A stretch of DNA of 64,000 nucleotides from Paguma larvata (taxonomy: Eukaryota > Chordata > Mammalia > Carnivora > Viverridae): assembly GCA_030068075.1 (NCBI GenBank), contig JAINVK010000523.1, positions 62,001-126,000 on the forward strand. Reading direction: 5' to 3'. A model generated the notes under the pieces. It made no database searches. It was not told the origin of the DNA and saw nothing but the letters and a program-made list of their open reading frames with translations. Of this stretch, positions 44,840-56,220 are shown one piece after another. Positions within the stretch are counted from its first letter, which is position 1. The number at the start of each line of letters is the position of its first letter. A program made the position numbers and the translations under genes.

Positions 44840-45260
44840 TCTCATTTTCCCTGCAATGCCTTGAAGAAGATATAGGATATATCTGTCTTGAAGATTTGGT
44901 TAACTTTGTAAAACTATCTGGGCCTGATGCCTTTTTGAAAGAAATCATGAACTTAATTCACTTTCTTCAAAATCTACAGTTCGATGCAGGTTTTTCTTAA
45001 GTCAATTTTGCTAGTTTAAATAGTCTAGGATATTTTGCTTCAATTTATTTAAACATACTTGGTATAAAATGTCTCATATATATCATGGTAATTTCTTCAT
45101 GTTTTGTTGCTTGTGCAAATTAGTCCCTTTTTAAAATCTTAATATCCTTAATTACATCTTATTTTTTTTCCCTTGGACAATCTTTCTTGAGATTTAGCTC
45201 TTTTATTAGATTTTCAATGACTGTTTTGAATTTCTAATTCTAATTCCTAATTCTTAAATT
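44840..45260 (-). mobile_element. Antisense L1 ORF2 fragment
   Basis: 'aaaactatctgggcctgatg' (44911), 'ggtttttcttaagtcaattt' (44990), 'tggtaatttcttcatgtttt' (45085) and 'gagatttagctcttttatta' (45190) are antisense landmarks of the reverse transcriptase half of ORF2. Both ends are undefined. Confidence 0.7.
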
Positions 45261-45772
45261 CAGTGACGGCTATACTGACCAGAGTGGTCTAGATTATACC
45301 TATCAGTAATAAAATCTTGGCAAAGATCTTTTTGTCATTCATACTGCATGTCAGTGTTGTCTGTCAGGGTATCTTCTCATACTTCTTTAGCAATCAGGCT
45401 GAGGAAGGCCTTATTTTGACATGTGTTTCTACAATTGCTGCAGCAGTTAAAAAGGGATATAGTGTCTCATGCTGTTTGCACTTGAAATTTCTGCTCAAAC
45501 ATGACACATTGAATTGTGACCCTCAAAACTCGTTGGCCAAAATGTCAAATACATGTTAAATTCAAGAAGAAAGAAAGTAAAATTCTATCACTGCCAGAAA
45601 GGGATAGCCTTTTACACGTATAGAAGAATGTTTAGAATTGCAGATATAGGCCAGAGGCTTTGAAACAAATCATTTTTTGCTTAGAAAAAATAAGGGAATC
45701 CAGTTTGTATATAAAATTCTTATTTTTATATTTTACTTGAAAAATGTTTGTATTTAGCATAAAATATAAACT
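45261..45772. other. Unannotated interval
   Basis: The 80-codon frame at 45317-45559 has no recognised domain. 45480-45610 has an old-repeat feel ('gaccctcaaaactcgttggc'), family not assigned. Confidence 0.35.
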
Positions 45773-45840
45773 ATAATTTATAATATTTAGCTATATTTAT
45801 ATATTTAGCTATATTATAATTTATAATATTTAGCTGTATT
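45773..45840 (+). repeat. AT-rich tandem duplication, 43-bp period
   Basis: 'ataatttataatatttagct' occurs at 45773-45792 and exactly again at 45816-45835. Sub-repeats of 'atatttagct' lie in between. Confidence 0.85.
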
Positions 45841-45849
45841 TAGGGTTTA

Positions 45850-46195
45850 TAGCTAATAATCCTAGCTATACTAGATTTTGGGGGACCAAAATTATGCCAA
45901 TAGTATCTACAGGTTTATATAGAGAAAATGAGCAACATTTCTTATGGGAAATCACTAATCAATCACCAAACACTTTCCCACTGAATCTGGATGCAGCACT
46001 GAAATGTTTTCAATATAATCCTCCTAGAAGCCACAACCAATCCATCAGCATTAGCATGTGAATTGAAACATATTAGTCATCCTTGATTTAATACATCAGA
46101 CCTAAATTGGTAATAATTTTAGTTATGTGATATCAGATCTGAACTCAGACCATCAATCTTGGTGCTAAATTGGTGATAGCAATTTAAGACAGGAG
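45850..46195. other. Unannotated interval
   Basis: No gene or repeat recognised. Confidence 0.4.
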
Positions 46196-46199
46196 AATT

Positions 46200-46392
46200 A
46201 TATTTTACAAGACTCCTGCTATGCAGTGTATCTTTATAGTTCTCTCATTTGACCCTCACAACAAACTTGTGAAACTCAAATAACATTAATTGAGGAAAAA
46301 AGATATACGTTAATTTCCTCAACGACACAGAACAATAATTCAGCATATCTAGAATATGAACCTAGATTTTGGCCTTGAAAGCCTATACTTTT
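46200..46392 (-). mobile_element. MIR SINE relic
   Basis: 'tctctcatttgaccctcaca' with 'acaaacttgtgaaactcaa', then 'ttaatttcctcaacgacaca' and 'atatgaacctagattttgg', are the reverse-complement MIR blocks in order. Strongly diverged. Confidence 0.65.
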
Positions 46393-46441
46393 TAGATATT
46401 CATTCCAAAGCCAAAATAAATCACTGAGAATATTTTTTAAT

Positions 46442-46643
46442 TTTTTTAACATTTATTTATTTTTGAGAGACAGAGCATGAGCAGGGGATGGGTAGAGAGA
46501 GAGAGGGAGACAGAAATCTGAAGCAGACTCCAGGCTCTGAGCTGTCAGCACAGAGCCCAACACGGGGCTCAAACCCACAAGCTCTGAGATCATGACCTGA
46601 GCTGAAGTCAGATGCTCAACTGACTGAGCCACCTACGTGCCCC
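46442..46643 (-). mobile_element. Felid SINE
   Basis: Near-complete; 'gtcagcacagagcccaacac' in the body and 'gagccacctacgtgccccaa' at the right edge. Flanking near-repeat 'agaatattttttaat' / 'agaataattttaat'. Confidence 0.93.
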
Positions 46644-46644
46644 A

Positions 46645-46820
46645 AGAATAATTTTAATCACATTATTACTTCCTGTTAGAGAGAGTAACAGTGACATTTT
46701 AAATGGCTTGGAAAATCTACATATTAGAAACAATTTACAAATCAGTGAATGTATGCTTGTAAATACATAAAAATATACACAGAACATATATATTAAAGAA
46801 GAAAAACAAAGATTTGGCCG
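46645..46820. other. Short unannotated interval
   Basis: No feature recognised. Confidence 0.4.
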
Positions 46821-46823
46821 ATG

Positions 46824-46864
46824 TTTAAATGTTAAATGTTAAATTAAATATTTTAACATTTAAA
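46824..46864. repeat. AT-rich inverted repeat
   Basis: 'tttaaatgttaaa' (46824-46836) and its exact complement 'tttaacatttaaa' (46852-46864) enclose a 15-base spacer. Further 'aaatgtttaaatg' copies follow directly. Confidence 0.8.
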
Positions 46865-46879
46865 TGTTTAAATGTTTGG

Positions 46880-47120
46880 TGTTGTTTATTGTCTAATTTT
46901 TCTTCCATTTGACATATAAGTCTTATAACTGTTTTATATGAGAAATGCATTATACAGAATCAGTATATTTTAAGATTTAAATATGCATGAATAATATGTC
47001 ATATTCCTACCCTTTTAATAAAAAGAATTTAAGGTGAAGGAAATAATCAATATATAATTGGACAATACATGCCTTCACCTGAATAATCATATATCTTTAT
47101 GTAATTCCATTACTAATATT
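46880..47120. other. Unannotated AT-rich interval
   Basis: No feature recognised. Confidence 0.4.
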
Positions 47121-47122
47121 AC

Positions 47123-47430
47123 AGGTTTCCCTCGCTATGTGAAAGTAGAGCATTTGTATGTATGAAAATTTTCAGAAACCAAAATGGCATAAGGCAAATA
47201 AGCAATACCCTTAATTTCTATGAAAATATTTTGAGATTTTCCAATCTAAAACAAATAGCTTGTTAGGCTTTTCTGATACTTTAGGACCTATTTTGCTTAC
47301 CTGTGCACAAAATAAATTGAGATAAAGCAGAGATACTCATAGACACTCTTGAAAGTTTTGGCAGCTTGATGCTGAGATGCTGAACATATTTCCCGGGGAA
47401 GGAGCTTAGCGGGGCCACTCTCCCAGCTCA
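47123..47430 (+). mobile_element. Possible non-autonomous DNA transposon relic
   Basis: 'acaggtttccctcgctatgt' with 'gaaagtagagcatttgta', 'accaaaatggcataaggcaa' and 'ttagcggggccactctccca' resemble a medium-reiteration DNA transposon of the Tigger type. I cannot name the family with certainty. Confidence 0.45.
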
Positions 47431-47700
47431 GGATACCACTACCTCTATTATTTAAAGTTCAGCATATACAATACCAGCATCCATTTGTGACCTTTTCAGC
47501 TAGTATCTAGTTCAGATACTAGATTGACTTTCCTACTTGAAACATCTAAGTATCCCCACAAAATATATGAAACAACAGTTTTGAAGACTTAAGGCATAAA
47601 ACAACAAAGAATAGCAATCCTCAGAGACAGGGAACAAGTGAGATGAGCCCTATAACTTCCCTACGAATGAACTGAGAGAGATTGCAAGTGACATTAGGGA
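47431..47700. other. Short unannotated interval
   Basis: No feature recognised. Confidence 0.35.
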
Positions 47701-48900
47701 GGTGGAGCCCAGCCCTGATGTAAGGAGATGCGGTTGAAAGCCTGGGAGGTGAAGGCAGCTAGGATCTGCAGTAGAGAATCGTGGAGAGGAGAGCGCTGCC
47801 GAGAAAAAGCACTCTGGAGACCTGCCGGGACTCCTCCTGATCAGTGCATACGGGTGAGGAAACTACTCGAACCTGGGACAGAAACACCACCACCACAGGA
47901 AAATACGTAAGGGAACAGAGCTGAGAGAATACACAGGGCCAAAAAGAGTGTTCCCACCAACAAGACCAGAAACTTTCCTCACCCACAGGGCACTGACTAA
48001 AATAATCAGAAATATTTTGTCTACATAGTCAGAAAGAATTGTCCTTAAACTAAATCCTTCTCTGCTGTGCCAAATAACTATTAAAAGCAAGGGTCAGAGG
48101 ATCAAATTATTTTCAAAGAAACTTGTTCTAAAACAAAACTCAAGGATAATTATAGGAAAAACTTAGAAAAGAATAATTGTAAGATTATAAAAAATTCTAA
48201 TACTCAACAAGATAAAATGAAAAATGTCTGGCATCCAATAAAATCTTATTAATATGCAAAGAAATACAACACCTAAAGAGATTAAAATTCCATCCATCAA
48301 AACTGACACAGAAATATAACAAATGTTAGAATTAGCAAAGAAAGACTGTAAATATTATTATAGCTGTATTTCATGTATTGAAAAAGCCAGAGGGATGATG
48401 AGCATGGTATGATCGTGAAAAGAAGCCAAATTAAACATTCCAAAATAAAAATTATACTTTGTAAGATGAAAATCCACTAGAAAAAAAAGAAAAAATATTG
48501 AATAACATTAATGACATGTTATTCAATACAGAAGAAAACATAAATATGAAGATGTCTCATTAGAAATAATCCAAATCAAAAATAGATTTCATTGTATTGC
48601 TTAGCAACTTTATGCTTTACAAGTAATTTTAGTTCCCAAAGATAAGTCAGAGAAGAGAAAGGAAAAGGGAAGAATATTTGAATAAATTATGAATGATAAT
48701 TTCCCAAAGTGGATTGCACATACAAGAAGTCCATCAAACTCAAAATACAAAAAGGAAAAAAAGAGAAAAAAAAAAACCCTCAATGGACAACAGATCAATT
48801 CCTTAGCCAGTGATAAAAAGAAAACCTTAAAGCAGTCAGGGAATAGTAATATAAGAAGATAAGAGGTAATAAAACATATCAAGCTAAAAAAATTTTCAAA
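47701..48900 (+). mobile_element. L1 fragment, 5' UTR to ORF1
   Basis: The GC-richer block 47701-47990 (containing 'acctgccgggactcctcctg') fits an old L1 5' UTR. It is followed by 'aaatgtctggcatccaataa' (48221), 'aactgacacagaaatataac' (48300), 'agaattagcaaagaaagact' (48328) and 'ataattatactttgtaagatgaaa'-like ORF1 lead sequence. 'gcacatacaagaagtccatc' (48715) and 'aaaaccttaaagcagtcagg' (48821) correspond to the middle of ORF1. The reading frame is destroyed. The 60-75-codon frames at 47728-48090 are shadows of this element. Confidence 0.7.
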
Positions 48901-49445
48901 TAAAATGTGTATGTTCTTTCCTGCTACTTCAGCATTATACCTTCATAATGACAAACATAGGAAAACATGCATAACGATAATTTGTATGTGTTAGAAAATT
49001 TGTCACAATGCCAAAGATAACTGAATTATTGCTGGCCATGCCTAGGTATTTGGAGAGTCATCTAATGATGTTTGGATATGTCATAACATAAAAACAAGCA
49101 TAAATCAGAAATCATTATATATTTTTCTCCATAAATTTCTTTAAACTTTTATAGTATGAAAATGGGTTATGAATTAAGTTTTATGAATTGAATATCAACC
49201 AGGCCACTAACAAATACCTAGAATCTAATCCTTCATGGTATTTCCACAGGGCTAGCAAGAATGACCAAGCAGATAATCAGATGTTCTTTAGACCTTCCTC
49301 CTGTTCCATGTAACCAATAGTTAGAATGAATTTTTAATTAGGTGTCACATTTGTGTAACTATGTATAGTCCTTTCTCCATTTGGAGAGAATGTATTCTAT
49401 GCCTTGTTTACTTTATTGCCAAAGTCTATCTAATTATATAATGTA
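48900..49445. other. Unannotated interval
   Basis: No gene or repeat recognised. Confidence 0.4.
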
Positions 49446-49458
49446 ATTGGTCATATAC

Positions 49459-49676
49459 TTTTTTTTTCAATATTTTAGTGTTTATTTTTGAGAAGGAGAC
49501 AGAGACAGAGCATGGTTGGGGTAGGGCAGAGAGAGAGGGAGACCCAGAATCCGAAGCAGGCTCCAGGCTCTGACATGTCAGCATAGAGCCCAACATGGGA
49601 CTCGAACTCACAAGCCATGAGATCATGACCTGAGCCAAAGTAGGAGATTCAACCCACTGAACCACCCAGACCCCCA
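49459..49676 (-). mobile_element. Felid SINE
   Basis: 'cagaatccgaagcaggctcc' in the body and 'gaaccacccagacccccaaa' at the head. Weak flanking repeat 'aattggtcatat' (49445-49456) / 'aatttggtcttat' after the head. Confidence 0.93.
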
Positions 49677-49903
49677 AATTTGGTCTTATGATCTAATTCC
49701 TACTTACTCTCTGCCCCAAATAATTGATGATAAGCTATTTTAAAATCAAAATTATCATTGACAGAAAAAATATTTCTAAGACTGAGATATAGTATAGATA
49801 TACTGTTCACTGTGGACTAGATTATGATTCTGTTCTATTAACTCTTGTTGTGTATTATAACTTCCTTTTCTTAATACTTACTACAAAATTATTCATGTAA
49901 TTT

Positions 49904-50122
49904 GTTGGGTTTTTTTATGTTTTCTTAATGCTTATTTATTTTTGAGAGAGAGTGCAAGTGAGGGAAGGGGCAGAGAGAGAGGGGAAGACACAAAATCCAA
50001 AGCAGGCTCCAGGCTCTGAGCTGTCATCACAGAGCTCAATGTGGGGCTGAAACCCAGGAGCTGAGAGATCATGACCTGAGCTGAAGTCAGGCGCTTAACC
50101 GACTGAGCCACCCAGGCGCCCC
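49904..50122 (-). mobile_element. Felid SINE
   Basis: Flanked by 'catgtaattt' at 49894-49903 and 50123-50132. The head complement 'gagccacccaggcgccccc' keeps its CpG. It lies in the same direction as the copy 230 bases upstream. Confidence 0.94.
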
Positions 50123-50134
50123 CATGTAATTTAG

Positions 50135-51680
50135 TGCTTAATATCTATCTCTTCATATGAACTATGAGTTCTTTTGCTCATTTCGTAATTCCAGTATTTA
50201 CTGTCGAGCTTCATTTCATGAATGAATGAAAAAAATATATATAATTTCAACCCCAAATTAACTCACTGTATTATCCACATATACATTTTGTGATTAGCCA
50301 ATATTAGGCACTATTTAAAAACAGACGGAATACATTTCTGAATTCACTATAATAATTAGTTAATTATAATGTAGTTGCCTCTTCTATCTCACAGGAAAAA
50401 CTTTTCTCTTGGCCATCAATTCAGGCGTATATGTTCTCTTTCTAACTTACTGGACTTATATCTTAAGAACTTTATATATCATACAACTTATTTTTTTCTT
50501 CTGTTTTGGCTTTTAGAAAGCATAGAGACAGAATTTCAGCCTGCAATAAGAAAATCAGTGCGTATTATGGGTACTCGCTGTATTCCCAGTTTATCTTTAC
50601 TCATTTAAGAGTTTGCTCATTTTTCCTCTGTTTTGGATCTCTGTACCTACTTACTTTGTGTATGTAGTCTTCCCACCCACTTACACAATCAGTGTTATAG
50701 AATTAGTACTTTTACAAGAGATAAGTATAAATAACATAATAAGAAAACAATGATCAGATGATCCTCTGGATTTTAGTTTTTAAAGAATTTTAAACAATTA
50801 AGTGCATTAGGAATACAGATGAAAAAGAAAAAATATTAACAAGAAAAATCATTCCAAGATGAAGAGAAGATGGGAAGAATCATTAAGTCTACCACTATCA
50901 GATCAATATTATACATTCATTCTTTTAAATTTGCCATTGAAAACTAAACAGAGATAGCCAGGAGGAGAGAATTCAGAAGAATCTAATCTAATTCAGTTTC
51001 CTAAGACACAGCCGTCTGGTTTCCAAGAAAATAACCAAAGGATGGGCACAAGGTAAATGTTCTTGTTTTTTGTTTTTGTTCTGCTTTTTAAAACTTTTGT
51101 TCACATATTTTAAGATGTAGGCTAACGATCTTCAAGCTATCCTGATTTTTTTTTTAAATAAAGAGTCTTTCCCAATAATATTTTCTTGCCTAATCTTTAG
51201 TCTGAAAAAAACTACTGAGCTGATGGGAAAATTCTAAGGAATTTTGTATAAATCAATAAAGGTTTAGGCCCTGCCTATGTTTCTAAAAAATTAAGTACCA
51301 GTTCTCAAAGTACCAGTGCTAAAAGTTTCAGTCGAAATTGGCTTCTTGACACTTTTTTATTCAATAGCTGAAACTATCTCACCTGTGCTATAATTAATGA
51401 TTTCTTTTTTATGGGTGAAATATCATACAATGCATCGTCTTTCTAACAGTGCTACCCTTTAACACTCTTTAACATCTCGAAATTGAAGGTTAATATGGAA
51501 TCCTCAGTATCAATGCTTATTAAGATAAAAAAGCAATAGCTTTAAACTAGCATTGCTTTTTCAAGCATGTCCTGATTCTTCCAGTTCAAATTTTCTCTAT
51601 TAAAAGCCCTCATATACAAAGCAACAGAAAATTGTTGTAGCAAACCCATAAAAATTCTCATAACTGATTATTTCATACAT
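50135..51680. other. Unannotated AT-rich interval
   Basis: About 1.5 kb with no repeat head. The 77-codon frame at 50375-50608 has no recognised domain. Confidence 0.4.
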
Positions 51681-51689
51681 CAGGCATTT

Positions 51690-52130
51690 TGATAATACAG
51701 TATTAGAAAGACACTGTTCTAAGTACTGGGAATGCAATACTTAGTAACAAAGCAGATAAAAATGTCCCTGTCCTCACAAATCTATATTTTCCTGGATTAT
51801 GTAAACAGTGAACATATAGGAGTGTATGTATATAATTTAATATGCTAATAATTTCTAAAAAGAAAAGTAAGGGAGGGAAATAGGATAAAGCAAGCTTTTA
51901 GGGGAAGTGCACAATATTGGGGATGGAAGGCCTCCCTGTGAAGTTTGTATCTGAGAAGAAACTTGAGTGAAGGAATCATACGGATCTCTGGGAGAAATGT
52001 ACCTCAGGAAAGGCAGTAGCACATGCGAAGTCCCTGAGCCAAGAGCAGGCTTGGTTTGTCTGAGTAACAGTTAAAAGGCTAACATGGTTTGGGGTAGAGT
52101 GAGCTGAGGGGAGAGTAATTAAAAGAAAAG
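51690..52130 (-). mobile_element. L2-type ancient repeat relic
   Basis: 'cactgttctaagtactggga' and 'aaaatgtccctgtcctcaca' are reverse-complement L2-terminus landmarks. 'gaaggcctccctgtgaagtt', 'atacggatctctgggagaaa' and 'cgaagtccctgagccaagag' belong to the extended form of the same repeat. It matches the order seen at 12192-12825. Confidence 0.6.
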
Positions 52131-52194
52131 ATTAATTAGAATTGGTCTGTTATATTTAGGGCATGTTATGTAATATTTAGAGCCCTTCGTTTGT

Positions 52195-52513
52195 TTGTTT
52201 TACTTTTGTTTTTATTAAGGCTTTAGTTTTTAGAACTTTAAGGTTCACAGCAAAATTGAGGGGAATATTCGAAGATTTCCCATATTCCCTTGTCCCCATA
52301 TATGCATAGGCTCCCGCATTGTGAATATTCCATACCAAAGTGGTACATTTGTGATCATTGATGAATCTAAATGCACCCATAATTATCACCCCCATCCATC
52401 ACCCACAGTTCATTTTTCCATTTTCTGGATTTGGTCAAATGTATGATGACATGTATCCATCATTTTGGTAGCAGGCAGAGTATTTTCACTGTCCTAAACA
52501 TCTTCTGTGATAA
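52195..52513 (-). mobile_element. Antisense L1 3' UTR (old)
   Basis: 'aaggttcacagcaaaattga' (52240), 'gatttcccatattcccttgt' (52274), 'agtggtacatttgtgatcat' (52339), 'atgatgacatgtatccatca' (52443) and 'agagtattttcactgtccta' (52477) follow the antisense order of an old L1 3' UTR. The minus frame at 52177-52395 is a shadow of it. Confidence 0.85.
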
Positions 52514-53840
52514 TTGGAGTCTCATATGAACCAGTTGGAATACTGTAACAACACACTGAATTGTTTAGGCTCTCCCATTCCAGGCTTAGCCAGAAAGACA
52601 CAGTTTATATAAGACACACTTTTCTACAGTTGTAATAGATTACAATGATATTGGCATGAATCTCAGGATTTCTAAGAAAGTTAAGAATTTGAGTACGTGT
52701 TACCAATATCGGTCATTGTAACTGATTATATATGACTTTTTCCACATAGGCTGAATGTGAGTCTGAAGAACATGGGATTTGGGGTAGCAGAGTGTGAAAA
52801 AACATGCAAGACCATCAATAGAATAACCTGTTGTTGTAGTTATAACTTTAGGTGAAAGATTGGCTAATAAATAACATTTGTTTCATTGAAATATTATCCA
52901 TAAGAACTGCAATGCTATTTAGGATTAGGCATAGATTGTCTGCATTCACTGTAACTATTTTAGAAGCTTTTGTCTAACAAAAAAAAGGGACCTGTTTTAG
53001 ATGGTGTATGTGGTGATTTATTTCAACATTTAGTAAAATATACCTAATATCAATCCTATACTTACTTGGTGATTCTTTTCCAATATAAATTTTTACAGGT
53101 AAATCTTTGAAGTAGTGACCACATGAGTCAATAAAATTATTCAACAATTTCAACAAGAAGCATATTATTTTGCTCTTGTGGAATAATACTAAGAAACACT
53201 GCAAAGGAAACATACTAGTTAAGTAGTTACCTTTTCTATCAGTGAAGGGAAATATATGCTTCCCTCGTCTTTATTAGCCTCTAGAAAATATGTTATTACA
53301 AACAAGATACATGAAATACTATTTGAAGGAAAATGTGTATTTTATTTCTCTTGAATTTCGATAAATATGGAGGTGAAAATATATATAAAAGGTAGAGCTC
53401 AAGAGATGATCATTCATTATTAGTGAAATATTCTCCAAAGGACTAAGACAGTGAAGCATATATCCTATTATAATCTCCAGACATCCTTCTCTCTGGTAGG
53501 TTAATTTGGAACCCAGCTTAAGATCTGAAAATTATTTGAAAATAATACTTAAAATATATGGAATACTGAACATTAAATGGTTAATGAAATGAATGGAATA
53601 AGAATCATATCAGAGGACCATGCAAACATTTTTGGCTGAACACCCAGTGCAAAATCAGAGAAACAGAGATGAAGAGGTGATTTATAAAGCTACATTCAAA
53701 ATGAATTCTTCAAAATAAAATTCACATATGAAAGAGTAAATTATCATCCAGTTATCATCCCTGGTGAAGTGATTATTGTTCTAGTAGTCTAATCACAACC
53801 TCTGCTGCTCTTCCGTATTGAAAGTTAATTGAAAAACTTA
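52514..53840. other. Unannotated AT-rich interval
   Basis: No SINE, L1 or coding gene recognised. The minus frame at 52974-53213 (79 codons) has no known domain. Confidence 0.4.
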
Positions 53841-53850
53841 TCTTTCTGCA

Positions 53851-54088
53851 GGGGCGCCTGGGTGGTTCAGTGGGTTGAGCTTCGGTTAGACTTCGGTTAG
53901 AGTCATGATCTTGCAGTTCACAAGTTCCAGTCCTGTGTCGTGCTCTGAGCTGACAGCTCAGAGCTTGGAGCCTGCTTCAGATTCTGCGTCTCCCTCTCTC
54001 TCTGCCTCTCTCCTGCTCACACTCTGCCTCTTTACCTCTCTCAAAAAAAATAAATAAACATGAAATTTTTTTAATTAAAAAAAAAAAA
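53851..54088 (+). mobile_element. Felid SINE, first of a tandem pair
   Basis: Head 'ggggcgcctgggtggttcag'. It carries a short duplication 'cttcggttagacttcggtta' near 53881. It is followed after 12 bases by a second copy in the same direction. Confidence 0.93.
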
Positions 54089-54100
54089 GCTTTCGAAAAA

Positions 54101-54300
54101 GGAGCGCCCAGGTGGCTCAGTTAGTTTAGCTTACAACTTCGTTTTGGCTGAGGTCATGATCTCACATTTGGAACTTGAGCCCCATTTCAGGCTCTGCACT
54201 GACCATGAAGTGTCTCCTTGGGGTTGTCTCTCTCCTTCTCCCTCTGCCTCTCCCCTGCTCAGGCTCTCGCCCTTGCAAAATAAATTAATAAACTTTTAAA
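54101..54300 (+). mobile_element. Felid SINE, second of a tandem pair
   Basis: Head 'ggagcgcccaggtggctcag', more diverged than its neighbour. 'tttctgca' lies just before the first SINE (53843-53850) and just after the second (54308-54315), so the flanking repeat encloses the pair. Confidence 0.93.
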
Positions 54301-54317
54301 ACAACACTTTCTGCAGA

Positions 54318-54590
54318 AATTCAACTTCTACAAGTTCAGTTCTGATTCTGAATCTCCTTACAGATTTTGGAGCATTGTTCTTTTCAACATAAAACGTTTG
54401 TACTTGTGAATATTACACCACAATTTGTCCATTTTCTGACAGGTTATTGTTGAACTTTTGTATTTCTTCTGTACCTGATTTTCGTCATAGTCATTCCTCG
54501 TTTCCTTTGGCCATTTTACTCCTCACCTACTGTTAAAATCTCAGTTTAAAACCACAATGTGTATAGAAAAGTATATAATTCTTTTCGCTT
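54318..54590. other. Short unannotated interval
   Basis: No feature recognised. Confidence 0.4.
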
Positions 54591-54596
54591 TTCTTT

Positions 54597-54797
54597 ATTT
54601 ATTCTTAATGTTCATATATTTTGAGAGAGAGAGAGAGAGCATGCTAGTGGGAGAGGGCCAGAGAAAGAATCCCAAGCAGGCTCCATGCTATCAGTGCAGA
54701 GCCTGATGTGGGGATTGATCCCATGAATCACGGGATCAAGAGCTGGGCCAAAATCAAGAGTCAGATGCTTAACTGACTGAGCCACCCAGGCACTCCT
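54597..54797 (-). mobile_element. Felid SINE
   Basis: 'atcccaagcaggctccatgc' in the body, 'gagccacccaggcactcc' at the head. A (GA)n run replaces the CT block complement at 54623-54639. Confidence 0.93.
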
Positions 54798-54799
54798 TG

Positions 54800-55119
54800 A
54801 CCTACTTATACAAAAATATAAAAATATTGCCTAAAATCGGCAAACACAGAATAATCCTAACTTTAAGAAAAATAAGGAGACTCATAACTGGTATATAAGA
54901 AACATCCTGCTCTTAGGGATAAGTGAGACCTTTGGAGTAAATGCTACCACTTGTGAAATCTTTACAACCATGCTATAGATTTAGTCTGTTAACTTGTAGT
55001 ATGTACTTACTGGTCCAATAGAGTTGAGGCAAGAAGTCCAAGGATCTGAGAAGCAATATTTTTTTTTATGTTAAAATACTTAGGAGACTTTTGAGTTACA
55101 TTCAAGATCTTTAATTTCT
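54800..55119. other. Unannotated interval
   Basis: No feature recognised. Confidence 0.4.
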
Positions 55120-55131
55120 AAACTCTTTTTT

Positions 55132-55255
55132 GGAGGCACCTGGGTGGCTCAGTCAGCCTGTTTGGGATTATCTCTCTCCCTCTCTCTCTGCCCCTCCCCT
55201 GTTTGTGCTCTCTCTCTCTCTCTCAAAATAGGTAAGCATTAAATATATATACATT
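55132..55255 (+). mobile_element. Felid SINE lacking its middle
   Basis: The sequence jumps from 'ggcacctgggtggctcagtca' straight to 'gcctgtttgggattatctct'. About 90 bases, including the B box, are lost. 'aaactcttt' flanks it on both sides (about 55120 and 55257). Confidence 0.9.
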
Positions 55256-55281
55256 AAAACTCTTTAAAGTAAACTCTTTTT

Positions 55282-55460
55282 TAAAAAAGGTTTATATTTG
55301 AGAGAGACAGAGCAAGTAGGGGAGAAGCAGAAAGAGAGAATGCCAAGCAGGCTCTGTGACACAGAGCCTGATGCAGAGCTCAAACTCATAAACCATGAGA
55401 TCATGACACAAGCTGAAATCAAAAGTCGGGCGCTTAACTGACTGAGCCACCCAGATGTCT
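55282..55460 (-). mobile_element. Felid SINE, diverged
   Basis: 'gccaagcaggctctgtgaca' in the body, 'gagccacccagatgtct' at the right edge. It forms a close inverted pair with the SINE at 55132. Confidence 0.9.
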
Positions 55461-55469
55461 CATATTTCT

Positions 55470-55735
55470 AAGGTAAACTTAATGATCTGTAAAGGATCTT
55501 AATGATTCCTCTACAAGGAAGCTTAGAATCAGTTAAATCCAACTCTTCATAAGATTCATTTAATCTTAAACAAGTGACCAAAGTAATGTTCAGAGATACT
55601 CCTGTCTGTCTCCTCCTCAAGGAGCAATAGTCTATATAACCTAATTATTTCTTCATCTCCTTTGTGGACTTAAGTACCACCTCTAGCTAGATTTCAAAAG
55701 TGGTAGCTATGAACAGCTGGCATTTCTTCTTAATA
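55470..55735. other. Short unannotated interval
   Basis: No feature recognised. Confidence 0.35.
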
Positions 55736-55739
55736 GATG

Positions 55740-56000
55740 ATTCATTTATTCTCTAAAACCCTTACTGAACACTGGGTTAGGGGATGGGTTGAACAAAGAT
55801 AAAAAACCACTCAAGTTTTTGAGCATAAACCCTGCACTACTCTGCATCTTAGTAACTTACCTTAGTAACTTATCTCTACTTCTTACAACAATACTTTAGT
55901 GTAGGTCCTATCAGTCCCAGTTTATAGATGGGAAAAGAAGTGAATGATTAGCTTGTGACTATATAGTTAGTAAATAACAGAGCTTGGATCCAAAGTGTTT
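55740..56000 (-). mobile_element. MIR/L2 relic
   Basis: 'cagtttatagatgggaaaag' followed by 'gattagcttgtgactatata' and 'agtaaataacagagcttgga' are reverse-complement MIR blocks (55918-55995). The preceding 'ttactgaacactgggttagg' is L2/MIR-terminus-like. Confidence 0.6.
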
Positions 56001-56004
56001 ATTT

Positions 56005-56220
56005 TTTTAATATAATATGGCTTCCTCCTACCACTTCTCAGCATCCCACTTCCTCAGAGTTCTTAGGCTTTTATATCTTATACATAAATTTGAGCAATAT
56101 GACAATATCTAATGGTTCTATAGTATGAGACACAAAATATTTTAACTTTAAAGTATTGTTTGTATTCTGAGTTTTACCAGGAGCGACTATTACTCCAATG
56201 TGTGTTCCTTATTTTAAAAT
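56005..56220. other. Short unannotated interval
   Basis: No feature recognised. Confidence 0.35.
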
